Shown: positions 7,844 to 16,919, numbered from the stretch's first letter. The stretch: DNA of 64,000 nucleotides from Desertimonas sp963772825 (GCA_963772825.1 CAVYYX010000012.1:124001-188000), one strand, 5' to 3'. Made by a program: numbers and translations. Notes: generated by a model from the letters alone, not told the origin.

Positions 7844-9640
7844 CCGACCTGGAGGGAGGACAGCACGGCCTGCAGCGGGGCGTCGTCGGAGTCGGGGAGC
7901 TGGACCTCGACGTACACGGTGACCGACTGATCGGGCGGGCTGAGGGCAAGCAGCACATCTCGAGATGCCGTGCCGCCGCAATCCGTCCACGTCTGCATCA
8001 GACCGGTGAAGGCAGCGGTGCTGAACGACTGCACTCCTCCGTCGGTGCACCGCCCGGCAAACCCGAGGTTGGTGAGCAGCGTCGACGGGTCATCCGTGAA
8101 CGGATAGGCGACGACCTGCACGCCGGGCGCCGCCCAGTCCGTGTAGAACTCGTCGAGCACCGGAGCGGCGGCGATACGCGGACGGTCGCTGGCGTCGTCG
8201 TTCATGTTGGGGAGTGTGGCGGTGTCGGTCCACGTGCTCGGCACGGCGATCGAGAGGCGGCCGTCATCGTCGGTCAGGGTGGTCAGCGGAATGGTCGGCG
8301 CCACGAGCAGCTCTGGCGGCACCGGTCCGTTCGGTACGAGCGGGGTGGCTGCGGTGCCCTCGGGGAACTCGGCGCCGGGAACTGCGCCCGCCGTGGCCAC
8401 GATCTGGTTGAGCGCGGCGTCGTCGGGGATCGCCTGGCGCACCTGGAGGAGCATCGTGAACGAGCTGTCCATCGGGCGGGCTGCGATGGTCACGACCCGC
8501 GCCGCGGTCCCGTCGCAGTTCAGCCAGTCCTGACGCTCACCCACGAAGCGGCCATCGTCGACAGGAACGATCCCTCCGTCGGTGCACGAGTTCGGGAAGT
8601 CGAAGCGCGCCAGCAGGGCGGCCAGCTCCGTGGTGGCAGGTAGCGCCACCATGTAGACGCCGGAGCCCTCGAACGAGTCGCGGTACTGCTGAAGGTTCGG
8701 GGAGGCGACCAGCGACGCCCGCTCGCCGCCGTCGTCGCGACGGCTGAAGTCCAGCTCCTGATCGGTCCAGTCCGCCGGCACGGTGACCGTGAGGAAGTTC
8801 GTGTCGTCGACCAGCCGGACGCCGATCGACGGAATCGCCGTCGTCGTCGGTCCTGGGGCCGTCGACGACGGCACCGTCGTGACCGGTGGCGGAGGCACCG
8901 CCGTCGAGGTGGAACTGGAGCTGGAGGTGCTGGAGGTGATCGTCGTGGGCGGTGCCGTGGGACCCGTCGAGGTCGTCGGCGTCGCCGCACCTGCGGGCCA
9001 CGTCGCCGATGGCGTGACGTTGAACGTCTCGAGCACGACGTCCAAGGCTTGCTGATCCTGGGGTCCGGTGAGCAGGACCGCCACGGTGGCGGTGAATGCC
9101 TGGTCAGCCGGGCTGGCCACGATGACGTGCCACGCCGATTGACCGGTCGTCCCGCAGCCCGTCGACTGCGACCACGAGCCGGTGAAAACACCGTCGGCGT
9201 AGGGCACGACGTCTGTCGCCATGCAGCCGTCGGTCGCGTCGAATCGATCGAACAGCGGCTGCGGGTCGGCGGTGAAGGGGAACGCTGCGTAGAGCACACC
9301 GGGCACGTCGTAGGAGTTGTCCCAGACCTCGAGGTCCGTCGCCGCGCCGATCGCCGGCACCGAGCGCGCCGTCCACGTCGCTCGGGGTGGTGCGGCGGTC
9401 CGACCAGGTGTCGGGGACGGCGACCGTGATGCGGTTGGTGGCGTCGATGAGGTAGGAGAAACCCGCCGGCAGGGCGAATTCATCGCTGCCCGACGTCGTG
9501 GTCGGCTGGCCGCCGGGGGCCATCGATGTCGTCGTCGTCCCGAGGTTTGGCGATTCAGCACCCGCCAACAGCGGGGAGGTGGCCGCGCCGAACAGCAGCG
9601 CTGTTCCGCTGACCACGATGAGTGTCCGCCGGTTACTCAT
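7840..9640 (-). CDS. Secreted paralogue with three C-x22-C domains (frameshifted)
   Basis: Starts at ATG 9640 behind GAGGGGGA, with a signal peptide (MSNRRTLIVVSGTALLFGAA). The frame is broken near 9360-9375: it reads PDTWSDRRTTPSDVDG, after which the continuation homologous to the downstream protein (RSVPAIGAATDLEVW) is in another frame. Removing one G/C in the GGCGCGC context restores it. The restored product is about 599 residues with three C-x22-C repeats, a Thr/Ser/Pro linker (TSSTSSSSSTSTAVPPPP) and the same repeat order as its neighbour. It ends in an ATGA overlap with that gene, so the two form an operon produced by tandem duplication. A sequencing error is more likely than a pseudogene because the remainder is fully conserved. 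Confidence 0.7.
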
Positions 9641-9751
9641 TGTTCCCCCTCGCCCTCCCAGGCCTCGGTGCCGCAGTACCCCGGTTCGATCTGTCGGTGG
9701 CAGCGTCGGCCCGACAGAGCCTAGGGTTCCCGTGACCGAGGGGGTGGTGCG

Positions 9752-10456
9752 ATGGACCAGGATTCACCGGAATCCGACGGAGAGGCACCGACGCCGCGAA
9801 TCGCCGCCACGGTGGATGGGCCGTATCAGGTCGACGCCATCGCCGCCCTCGTGCGGCGTCGCCCGGTAGTCGCTGACGACGACGGCCATCCGATGACGTG
9901 GCGCACGATCGGCGAGCTGCCCACGGAGCCGACGATGTGGCTGTGCCGTTGCGGTCACTCCGAGAACAAGCCGTTCTGCGACGGCAGCCACCAGCGCGTC
10001 GGGTTCGACGGAACGGAGACGGCCCCCGCCACGAGTTACGCCGAGCGGGCCGCCCAGTATCCCGGCACCGGCATCGTGGTTCACGACGACCGATCGTTGT
10101 GCTCCGGTGCTGGCTTCTGTGCCAATCGGGTCACCGATGTGTGGAAGCTCACCAGCTCCGGCGCCACGTCTGACTCGGCGGTCCGCACGCAGGTGATCCA
10201 GATGATCGAGCACTGCCCCTCCGGCGCCCTGTCGTTCTCCACCGACGACGGCGTGATCGTCGAGCCCGACCTCCCCGTCGAGGTCGCCGTGATCGACGAC
10301 GGGCCGCTGTGGGTCACCGGCGGTTTCGCCGTCGAGCGATCGGACGGCGTCGTTCTGGAGACCCGCAACCGTGTGGCCCTGTGCCGATGCGGCCGGTCGA
10401 TCAACAAGCCGCTGTGCGACGGCTCGCACGTCAAGGCCGGCTTCGTCGACCACTGA
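9752..10456 (+). CDS. CDGSH / divergent ferredoxin / CDGSH iron-sulfur protein
   Basis: 234 residues from ATG 9752 with a purine-rich site (GAGGGGGTGG) upstream. Three iron-sulfur modules are visible: an N-terminal CDGSH [2Fe-2S] site (C65, C67, C76, H80; CRCGHSENKPFCDGSH), a central divergent 4Fe-4S mono-cluster domain (Fer4_19 type; LCSGAGFC with C117 and C123, then HCPSGAL with C155), and a second CDGSH site (C211, C213, C222, H226; CRCGRSINKPLCDGSH). It is a soluble electron carrier. The FdhF/YdeP-like oxidoreductase begins 24 bases downstream, making it the likely redox partner (inference). Confidence 0.9.
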   Translation: MDQDSPESDGEAPTPRIAATVDGPYQVDAIAALVRRRPVVADDDGHPMTWRTIGELPTEPTMWLCRCGHSENKPFCDGSHQRVGFDGTETAPATSYAERAAQYPGTGIVVHDDRSLCSGAGFCANRVTDVWKLTSSGATSDSAVRTQVIQMIEHCPSGALSFSTDDGVIVEPDLPVEVAVIDDGPLWVTGGFAVERSDGVVLETRNRVALCRCGRSINKPLCDGSHVKAGFVDH

Positions 10457-10480
10457 CCGGTGTGGGCCTAGGTTGGGGTG

Positions 10481-12766
10481 ATGGCCAGGGCCGCGCCGCG
10501 GGACGATGTCGCCGACGATCAGGCGACCGTCGGCGCGCCGAAGCGCTGGGCCGCGGGGATTCCCGGGGTGGTCGCCTCGGTGCGTGCGCTCAACGAGCAG
10601 ATGGGCCGCTCCAAGGCCGCTCGCACGATGCTGCGGATCAACCAGCCGGACGGGTTCGACTGCCCCGGATGCGCGTGGCCGGAACCGCATCACACCTCAC
10701 GCTTCGAGTTCTGCGAGAACGGGGCCAAGGCCGTCGCCGAGGAGGCCACCGACCGGCGGATCATGGCCGACTTCTTCGCCGAGCACTCGATCGAGGAGCT
10801 GGCGGAGCGTTCCGACTACTGGCTCGGTCAGCAGGGACGGCTCACCGAACCGATGTACCGGGCACCCGGCAGCTCGCACTATCGGCCGATCTCGTGGGAC
10901 GGTGCCATCGCCGTCGTCGCCGACCGCCTCCGATCGCTCGCCTCGCCCGATCGCGCCGTGTTCTACACGTCGGGACGCACGAGCAACGAGGCCGCCTTCC
11001 TCTACCAGCTGTTCGCCAGGGTCTTCGGCACGAACAACCTCCCGGACTGCTCGAACATGTGTCACGAGTCGAGCGGATTCGCCCTCGGCGAGACGATCGG
11101 CATCGGCAAGGGCACGGTAACGCTGGACGACGTCCACGCCGCCGAGCTGATCATCGTCGCCGGCCAAAATCCGGGGACCAACCATCCGCGCATGCTCGCT
11201 GCCCTCGAGCAGGCCAAGCGCGACGGTGCGGCGATCGCGTCGATCAACCCGCTGCCGGAGGCCGGGCTGATCGCCTTTCGCAACCCGCAGCGGCTTCGCG
11301 GCATCGCCGGCCGAGGCACGGCGCTCGCCGACCTCCACCTCCCCGTCGCCGTCGGCGGCGACCTCGCCCTGTTCCAGTGGGTCAACCTGCGCCTCGTCGA
11401 GCGCGGCGCGGTCGACCACCCCTTCGTCGAGGCCAACTGCGACGGGTTCGCAGAGCTCACCGCCCACCTCGGGTCGCTCGACGAGGCTGCGCTGCTCCGG
11501 GCAACCGGAGTGGAACGATCGGCCGCCGAGGCGTTGGTCGACCGCATCGCACACACGACGAAGATCGTCGTGTGTTGGGCGATGGGCCTCACCCAGCATC
11601 GTCAGGCGGTCGCCACGATCCGCGAGATCGTCAACACGGTGCTGCTGCGCGGGTCGATCGGGCGTCGCGGTGCCGGTCTGTGCCCCGTTCGTGGGCACAG
11701 CAACGTGCAGGGCGACCGCACGATGGGCATCGTCGAACGCCCGACGGAGCGGTTTCTCGACGCCCTCGCCGGCGAGTTCGCCTTCGACCCGCCGCACCAC
11801 CACGGCTACGACACCGTGGCGACGATCGCCGCGATGGCGGCCGGCGCAGTCGACGTGTTCGTCGGGCTCGGCGGCAACTTCGCCGCCGCGGCACCGGACA
11901 CCGACGCCACGGCGGGGGGACTCCGGCGTTGTGGTCTGACCGTGCAGGTGTCGACAAAGCTCAACCGCTCGCACGTCACGTGCGGCGACGAGGCGTTGAT
12001 CCTGCCGTGCCTCGGGCGCACGGAAGCGGACGTCCGGGCGGGTACCGCTCGTTTCGTCACGGTCGAGGATTCGATGGGGATCGTCCATGCCACCCGCGGC
12101 AGCAACGAGCCGGCATCGCCACATCTGCGCAGCGAGGTCGAGATCGTCTGCGCCGTCGCAACCGGCACGCTCGGTGACGAGGCGGTCGACTGGACCGCGC
12201 TGGCCGCCGACTACGACACGATCCGCGAGCGCATCGCCGCGACGATCCCGGGGTTCGCCGACTTCAACGAGCGCGTGCGCCGCCCGGGCGGATTTGCGCT
12301 TCCCAACCCACCGCGCGACACCACGACGTTCCCGACGGCGACGGGCAAGGCGCGGTTGTCGGTCAACGTGTTCGAGCCGCTCACCCTGCCGCCGGGCCGC
12401 CTGCTGCTGCAGACGGTGCGCTCGCACGACCAGTTCAACACGACGATCTACGGACTCGACGACCGCTACCGCGGAGTGTCGGGTGGCCGGCGGGTCGTGT
12501 TCGTCAACCCCGCTGACGTGATCGATCTGGGCCTCGACGACGGCGCCCTCGTCGACATCGTCGGCGAGTGGACCGACGGGGTCGAACGCCGGGCCAGCGG
12601 TTTCCGAGTCGTCTCCTACCCGACGGCGCGGGGTTGTTGCGCGGCGTACTTCCCGGAGGCCAACGTCGTCGTCCCGCTCGACAGCATCGCCGAAGGCAGC
12701 CGCACACCGACGTCGAAGTCGATCGTCGTCCGCCTCGAGCGACTTGCGGAAGGACCGGCCAGTTAG
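10481..12766 (+). CDS. FdhF/YdeP-family molybdopterin oxidoreductase
   Basis: 761 residues from ATG 10481 (GTG 10478 directly before is an alternative). The N-terminus carries FDCPGCAWPEPHH and FCENGAKAVAEE, diagnostic of the FdhF/YdeP family (Mo-bis-MGD, DMSO-reductase superfamily). Then come FYTSGRTSNEAAFLYQ, NMCHESSGFALGETIGIGKG and GQNPGTNHPRML for cofactor binding, and a C-terminal molydop_binding domain (about 640-755, QTVRSHDQFNTTIYG). The substrate is unknown: E. coli YdeP is linked to acid resistance and homologues are loosely called formate dehydrogenase alpha subunit. No twin-arginine signal, so cytoplasmic. Close to modABC, which supplies its metal. Confidence 0.9.
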   Translation: MARAAPRDDVADDQATVGAPKRWAAGIPGVVASVRALNEQMGRSKAARTMLRINQPDGFDCPGCAWPEPHHTSRFEFCENGAKAVAEEATDRRIMADFFAEHSIEELAERSDYWLGQQGRLTEPMYRAPGSSHYRPISWDGAIAVVADRLRSLASPDRAVFYTSGRTSNEAAFLYQLFARVFGTNNLPDCSNMCHESSGFALGETIGIGKGTVTLDDVHAAELIIVAGQNPGTNHPRMLAALEQAKRDGAAIASINPLPEAGLIAFRNPQRLRGIAGRGTALADLHLPVAVGGDLALFQWVNLRLVERGAVDHPFVEANCDGFAELTAHLGSLDEAALLRATGVERSAAEALVDRIAHTTKIVVCWAMGLTQHRQAVATIREIVNTVLLRGSIGRRGAGLCPVRGHSNVQGDRTMGIVERPTERFLDALAGEFAFDPPHHHGYDTVATIAAMAAGAVDVFVGLGGNFAAAAPDTDATAGGLRRCGLTVQVSTKLNRSHVTCGDEALILPCLGRTEADVRAGTARFVTVEDSMGIVHATRGSNEPASPHLRSEVEIVCAVATGTLGDEAVDWTALAADYDTIRERIAATIPGFADFNERVRRPGGFALPNPPRDTTTFPTATGKARLSVNVFEPLTLPPGRLLLQTVRSHDQFNTTIYGLDDRYRGVSGGRRVVFVNPADVIDLGLDDGALVDIVGEWTDGVERRASGFRVVSYPTARGCCAAYFPEANVVVPLDSIAEGSRTPTSKSIVVRLERLAEGPAS

Positions 12767-12781
12767 GTTACCTTTCTCTCA
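12763..12781 (+). promoter_or_regulatory. Possible DtxR/IdeR iron box
   Basis: TTAGGTTA (12763-12770) matches the left half of the IdeR/DtxR 19-bp consensus exactly; the full 19-mer matches at about 12 positions. It overlaps the stop codon of the molybdo-oxidoreductase gene and lies 60 bases before the siderophore-interacting protein gene, where iron control is expected. The right half is weak. Confidence 0.35.
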
Positions 12782-12840
12782 GTGATAGGGAACCCTTACA
12801 AGCGTCTGCGCCAGGCGCTCGCAGCGCTCGGAGCGCCGTC

Positions 12841-14160
12841 ATGACCGTCGATGCAGACGAGAAGTTCGATGCCGAGCTGGCGGAGTTCCAGCCCGCCCTG
12901 CTCGGACGGATGAACGACGACTTCGAGGACTCGGTGGTGTTCGTCGCCCGTGTGCTGACGGGGCGGTCGGCGACCACCGGGGCGCGGATCGCGTCCGTCG
13001 ATCGGCGGGGGGTCGACGTCGTCACGGTCGGCGCCGAGGTTGACGAGCAGCCGGCGCGTCTCGACTTCGACGCCCCGATCGACAGCCCGTTGGAGTTGCA
13101 GGCGGCGATGTTCGGCCTGATCACCCGCGCCCGGGCGATGTCCGGCGAGGACGGGATGACGAGCGCCGAGCGCGAGGTGGTCGAGATGGTCGCCATCCGC
13201 ACATTCCTCGCCGAGGTCGTCGAGGTCGCCGACGTGCATCCACATTTACGGCGTGTCGTAGTGCGTGGCGACGACCTCGCCGCGTTCGCTCCGACCGCCC
13301 CGGACACGTTCGTCTACGTGCTCTTGCCGCCGCCGGGTCGCCGCGAGCTGACGATCGACCAGACGTTCACGTGGGAGGGCTTCGAGCAGATGCCCGAGGC
13401 CGATCGTCCGGTCGGCGCCTACTACACGGTGCGCCGGTGGGACCCCGGGCGCCGTGAGTTGACGATGCTGATGGTCCGCCACGGCGACAGTGGCCCGGCG
13501 TCGGCGTGGATCGACCGGGCGGTGCCAGGGCTGCCAGTCGCGTTGTGGGGGCCGCGCACGGCGTATCACCCGCCGGTAGCCACGGACTGGTATCTCCTCG
13601 TCGCCGACGACACCGGGCTGCCCGCCGTCGCCGTGATCCTCGAATCGTTGCCGGCCGGCACCGTCGCCAAGGTGTTCGCCGAGGTCGCCGACGCCGCCGA
13701 GCGCCAGGACCTGCCGACGTCTCCGAGCGTCGACGTCACCTGGTTGTATCGCGGCGATGCCCCGGCGGGAACGACGTCGCTGCTCGCCGATGCGGTGCGC
13801 TCGATGGACTGGCCCAACGGCACGCCGTACGTGTGGGGCGGCGGGGAGAGCAGGGCGATGACCGCCGTGCGCAAGATCGTCCGCGGCGAGCGCGGCCTGT
13901 CGAGAGACGCCGTGTCGCTCGTCGCCTACTGGCGTCACGCCAGCAGTCCCGCCGACGACATGAAGGCGGCTGCCATCGCGCTCGGATTCCACCGCTGCAT
14001 CCGCAGCTGGGCGCGATCTGTCTGGACAGTCCGGACAGATCGCGCCCAGATCTCGGCGATCACTCCGTCCTCGGCCAAGCTCCTCGACTTCGAAACCACC
14101 ATCCCCAAGTCAGTCGAAGACCTCATCAAGGAGAAGGCGAGCTCCGGTCCGACCTCCTGA
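12841..14160 (+). CDS. Siderophore-interacting FAD/NAD(P)H reductase with added tail
   Basis: 439 residues from ATG 12841. After an N-terminal region of about 120 residues (DUF2470/SIP-like), the FAD-binding barrel starts at VVEVADVHPHLRRVVV. YTVRRWDPGRRELTMLMV (R-x-Y/T-S/T-type flavin site) and HGDSGPASAWIDRA follow. The SIP C-terminal domain has WYLLVADDTGLPAVAVILE and WGGGESRAM. It likely reduces ferric siderophores in the cytosol. Oddity: after the expected SIP end (VSLVAYWRHA...), the frame reads through a 43-bp palindrome (14007-14049) encoding RSWARSVWTVRTDRAQI. It then continues into a low-similarity Lys/Glu tail and stops 4 bases before the convergent modC end. The tail looks acquired. 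Confidence 0.85.
   Translation: MTVDADEKFDAELAEFQPALLGRMNDDFEDSVVFVARVLTGRSATTGARIASVDRRGVDVVTVGAEVDEQPARLDFDAPIDSPLELQAAMFGLITRARAMSGEDGMTSAEREVVEMVAIRTFLAEVVEVADVHPHLRRVVVRGDDLAAFAPTAPDTFVYVLLPPPGRRELTIDQTFTWEGFEQMPEADRPVGAYYTVRRWDPGRRELTMLMVRHGDSGPASAWIDRAVPGLPVALWGPRTAYHPPVATDWYLLVADDTGLPAVAVILESLPAGTVAKVFAEVADAAERQDLPTSPSVDVTWLYRGDAPAGTTSLLADAVRSMDWPNGTPYVWGGGESRAMTAVRKIVRGERGLSRDAVSLVAYWRHASSPADDMKAAAIALGFHRCIRSWARSVWTVRTDRAQISAITPSSAKLLDFETTIPKSVEDLIKEKASSGPTS
14007..14051. repeat. Palindromic element copy 1, inside a coding frame
   Basis: A near-perfect palindrome of 21-bp arms around one base (arms start CTGGGCGCGATCTGTC; one mismatch). It contains ACAGATCGCGCCCAGAT at 14035-14051, identical over 17 bases to the intergenic copy at 26280-26296. 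The variant ACAGATCTTCCCCAGAT is at 37006-37022. It lies within the 3' end of the siderophore-interacting protein gene and is translated. It can form a stable hairpin in RNA. Confidence 0.85.
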
Positions 14161-14164
14161 CGGT

Positions 14165-15223
14165 TCAGCGCCCGTACGTCGCCACCTCGGTGGCCTTGAC
14201 GGACGCCCAGATCGTCTCGCCCGGCGCGATGGCGAGGTCGGTGACCGCCGCCGGGGTGATCTCGGCGACGAGCGGCACGTCGCCGTCGAGGCGCACCCTG
14301 ACCCGGTCGTGCTGGACGTCGATGTCGCCGATGACCATCCGCCACACGTTGCGCGCGCTGCCTTCGGGGCGGTGCCGATGAAGGGCGACCGCCTGCGGTC
14401 GCACGGCGACGTAGGCAGGCCCGTCCCCGATCGCGCTGGCCGTGACGACGGCTCCGCCGGTCTCGGTCGTCAGCGTGTGATCGCGGAGCACGCCGGCGAC
14501 GAGGTTGAGCCCGACCAGCTCGGCGACATATGGCGAGCGGGGATGCGTCGTGATCTCGGTGAGCGGCCCCTGCTGGGTGATCGCACCGGATTCGAGGATC
14601 AGCACTCGGTCGGCGAGGGCGTAGGCATCGACGGGGTCGTGGGTGACGAGCACGGTCATCCCGTCGAAGGTGTCGAGGTGACGCCGCAGGTCGCGGCGCA
14701 GTTCGCCGCGAACGGACACATCGAGGGCGGCGAGCGGCTCGTCGAGGAGCAGGACACGGGGGCTTCGGGCCAAGGCGCGGGCAAGGGCGACGCGCTGCGC
14801 CTGGCCACCCGAAAGCTGGCCCGGCCGGTGCTCGGCGTGATCGGCGAGGCCGACCCGTTCGAGCCACGCCAGCGCTGCGACTCGTGCCTGATGCCGTGCG
14901 ACTCGTGTAGCGCGCAGCCCGAACGCCACGTTCTCCACCGCAGTCATGTTCGGGAACAGCAGGTAGTCCTGGAAGACCATCCCGATCGGGCGTCGCTCCG
15001 GTACGACGAAGGTGCCGTCGTGCGGATCGTCGAGGGTGACGCCGTCGACGGCCACGTGGCCGCTGTCGATCGGCAGCAGGCCGGCGATGCAACGCAGCAG
15101 CGTCGACTTCCCCGAACCGTTGGGCCCGAGCACGGCGACGAGCTCGCCGGCCGCTACCGACAATGCGGCGGTCAGCTCCAACGAGCCGATCTCGACTCCT
15201 ACGTGGGCTTCGAGATCACGCAC
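14165..15223 (-). CDS. modC: Molybdate ABC transporter ATP-binding protein ModC
   Basis: 352 residues from GTG 15223, overlapping the modB stop by 8 bases. Walker A GPNGSGKST (33-41), Q-loop in VFQDYLLFP (about 84-92), signature LSGGQAQR (137-144), Walker B with LLLDEP, and switch H in VTHDPVDAY. The C-terminal TOBE/Mop segment (about 220-352, with GPAYVAVRPQAV and LAIAPGETIWASVKATEV) is typical of ModC and may sense molybdate. It ends 4 bases from the convergent siderophore-interacting protein gene. It energises uptake of molybdate for enzymes such as the FdhF/YdeP-like protein upstream. Confidence 0.93.
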   Translation of the reverse strand: MRDLEAHVGVEIGSLELTAALSVAAGELVAVLGPNGSGKSTLLRCIAGLLPIDSGHVAVDGVTLDDPHDGTFVVPERRPIGMVFQDYLLFPNMTAVENVAFGLRATRVARHQARVAALAWLERVGLADHAEHRPGQLSGGQAQRVALARALARSPRVLLLDEPLAALDVSVRGELRRDLRRHLDTFDGMTVLVTHDPVDAYALADRVLILESGAITQQGPLTEITTHPRSPYVAELVGLNLVAGVLRDHTLTTETGGAVVTASAIGDGPAYVAVRPQAVALHRHRPEGSARNVWRMVIGDIDVQHDRVRVRLDGDVPLVAEITPAAVTDLAIAPGETIWASVKATEVATYGR

Positions 15224-16034
15224 GGAGCCACCGCTCGCGCAACCCGGCGAGCACGGCGAACGACACGCCGACGAGGACGAGGCTGAGCACGATCGCCTTG
15301 GACTGGTCCGACTCCCGAGCGATGTAGATCGCCAGTGGCATCGTTTGCGTCGTGCCCGGGAAGTTGCCGGCGAACGTGATCGTCGCCCCGAACTCGCCGA
15401 GGGCTCTGGCCCAGGCGAGCACAGCGCCTGCGATCAGCGCCGGACGGATCGCTGGCAAGGTCACCCGGCGGAATCGGTACCACGTGCTCGAGCCGAGCGT
15501 CCGAGCGGCATCGTCGTAGCGCCGATCGAGCTGGCGCAGGGCACCTTCGACCGTGAGCACGAGGAACGGCATCGCCACGAACGTCTGGGCGACGACAACA
15601 CCAGCGGTGGTGAACGGCAGGCGCAGCCCGAACCACCGGTCGAGGTACTGGCCGAACAGCCCGCGGCGGCCGACGGCGAAGAACAGCGCCACGCCGCCGA
15701 CGACCGGCGGCAGGACCATCGACAGCGTGCAGAGGGCGCGCACGAGACCGCGCCCTGGGAAGTCGACGCGGGCGAGCAGCCATGCCAACGGAACGCCGAA
15801 CACGACCGACAGGGCCGTTGCCCACAGCGTCGTCACGAGCGAGAGGCGTAGGGCCGTGAGCACGGCGCGATCGGTGAGGATCGCCCACATCGACGACCAC
15901 GGTGCCCGCCACAGCAAACCGATGAAGGGGAGGGCGAAGAAGATGACGGCGGCGACCGCCAGGGCGAGCACCGGAAGCGGCAACCGTTCGGCGCTGGCCG
16001 CTCTGTGCCGGCGAGTCGGCGCGCCGTTGGACAT
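15216..16034 (-). CDS. modB: Molybdate ABC transporter permease ModB
   Basis: 272 residues from ATG 16034, which shares one base with the modA stop (TGATG). Six hydrophobic segments, and the permease EAA loop near residues 200-220 (LGEFGATITFAGNFPGTTQT), the ModB-type signature. Sequences such as GVPLAWLLARVDFPGR and VLPPVVGGVALFF fit molybdate/sulfate permeases, and the modA/modC neighbours decide for molybdate. Confidence 0.92.
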   Translation of the reverse strand: MSNGAPTRRHRAASAERLPLPVLALAVAAVIFFALPFIGLLWRAPWSSMWAILTDRAVLTALRLSLVTTLWATALSVVFGVPLAWLLARVDFPGRGLVRALCTLSMVLPPVVGGVALFFAVGRRGLFGQYLDRWFGLRLPFTTAGVVVAQTFVAMPFLVLTVEGALRQLDRRYDDAARTLGSSTWYRFRRVTLPAIRPALIAGAVLAWARALGEFGATITFAGNFPGTTQTMPLAIYIARESDQSKAIVLSLVLVGVSFAVLAGLRERWLRA

Positions 16035-16849
16035 CAGCCGTCCGTCGTCGCCGGGTAAGTCGTCACCACCGTGGCGGATGCGGCGGCGTCGGCCGGCCCG
16101 AAGGCGAACTCGGCGAGGATCTCCTGTCCCTCGTCGCTGAGCACGAACTCGGTGAAGGCCGCCGCCCCGTCGGGATTTCCCGCTTCGGTCACGTTGGCGA
16201 TCGGATACTCGGCGACGACGTTGAGGTCGTCGGGAATCGGCACTCCCTCGGCGTCGTCGCCTGCTGCCAGGACATCGGTGGCGTAGACGATGCCGGCGTC
16301 AGCTTCCCCAGCGGTGACCTTGGTGACGATGCCGCGGACGTTCTCCTCGAGCGATGCCGGCGTCACGTCGACACCGGCCGCGTCGAGCACCTGCTGGGTG
16401 TAGGCACCGATCGGCACCGCCGGGTCGCACGTGACGAAGATGAGATCCGGGTCGGCGAGGTCGTCGAGCGTGGCGATGTCCAGCGGGTTGCCAGGCTCAA
16501 CGATGATCTGCAACGAGTTCGTGGCGAACGTCGCCGGATCGCCGTCGTTGCGCCCGGCGTCGACGAGTTTGTGCATGTTGTTCTGATCCGCCGAGGCGAA
16601 CACATCGGCTGGCGCTCCGTCGTCGACGATCGCGGCGACGAGCTCGGACGACGCGGCAAAGTTGAACACGACGTTGACGTCGGGATGTGCCGCTTCGAAC
16701 TCGACGCCGATCGCCTCGAAGGCGTCGGTCAGTGACGCCGCGGCGAACACGTTGACGCTGCCCGACACGGGGCCAGCCTGAGCAGTGAGACCGGCGGGCG
16801 TACCGGTGACGAGCAGGACGATGAACGACGCGGTGGCGAGTCGGAGCAT
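16034..16849 (-). CDS. modA: Molybdate-binding protein ModA
   Basis: 271 residues from ATG 16849. Signal sequence about 1-25 (LRLATASFIVLLVTGTPAGL); no lipobox cysteine is obvious. The ModA start NVFAAASLTDAFEAIGVEFE is followed by FNFAASSELVAAIVDDGAPADVFASAD (oxyanion-binding Ser residues), with GIVYATDVLAAG later. It is first gene of modABC, divergent from the PadR-molbindin regulator across a 70-bp AT-richer gap that contains ATCCGG repeats. Confidence 0.93.
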   Translation of the reverse strand: MLRLATASFIVLLVTGTPAGLTAQAGPVSGSVNVFAAASLTDAFEAIGVEFEAAHPDVNVVFNFAASSELVAAIVDDGAPADVFASADQNNMHKLVDAGRNDGDPATFATNSLQIIVEPGNPLDIATLDDLADPDLIFVTCDPAVPIGAYTQQVLDAAGVDVTPASLEENVRGIVTKVTAGEADAGIVYATDVLAAGDDAEGVPIPDDLNVVAEYPIANVTEAGNPDGAAAFTEFVLSDEGQEILAEFAFGPADAAASATVVTTYPATTDG

Positions 16850-16885
16850 GGCGTGTCAGAGTAGTCCATATTCGACTAGATAAAC

Positions 16886-16906
16886 ATCCGGAACAGAGGT
16901 ATCCGG
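16886..16906. promoter_or_regulatory. Candidate operator between modABC and its regulator
   Basis: ATCCGG occurs twice (16886-16891 and 16901-16906). CCGGA/TCCGG make a 5-bp inverted repeat with 9-bp spacer centred at 16897. The gap is notably AT-rich upstream of this (CATATTCGACTAGATAAAC), which could hold the divergent -10 elements. No classical ModE site is seen. Assignment to the neighbouring regulator is inference. Confidence 0.35.
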
Positions 16907-16919
16907 TTAAGGTGACGCG

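Noticed and set aside
12788..12806. GGGAACC upstream of the siderophore-interacting protein as an ECF promoter
   Set aside because: No CGAC at a 16-bp spacing; the nearest CGTC is 8 bp away.
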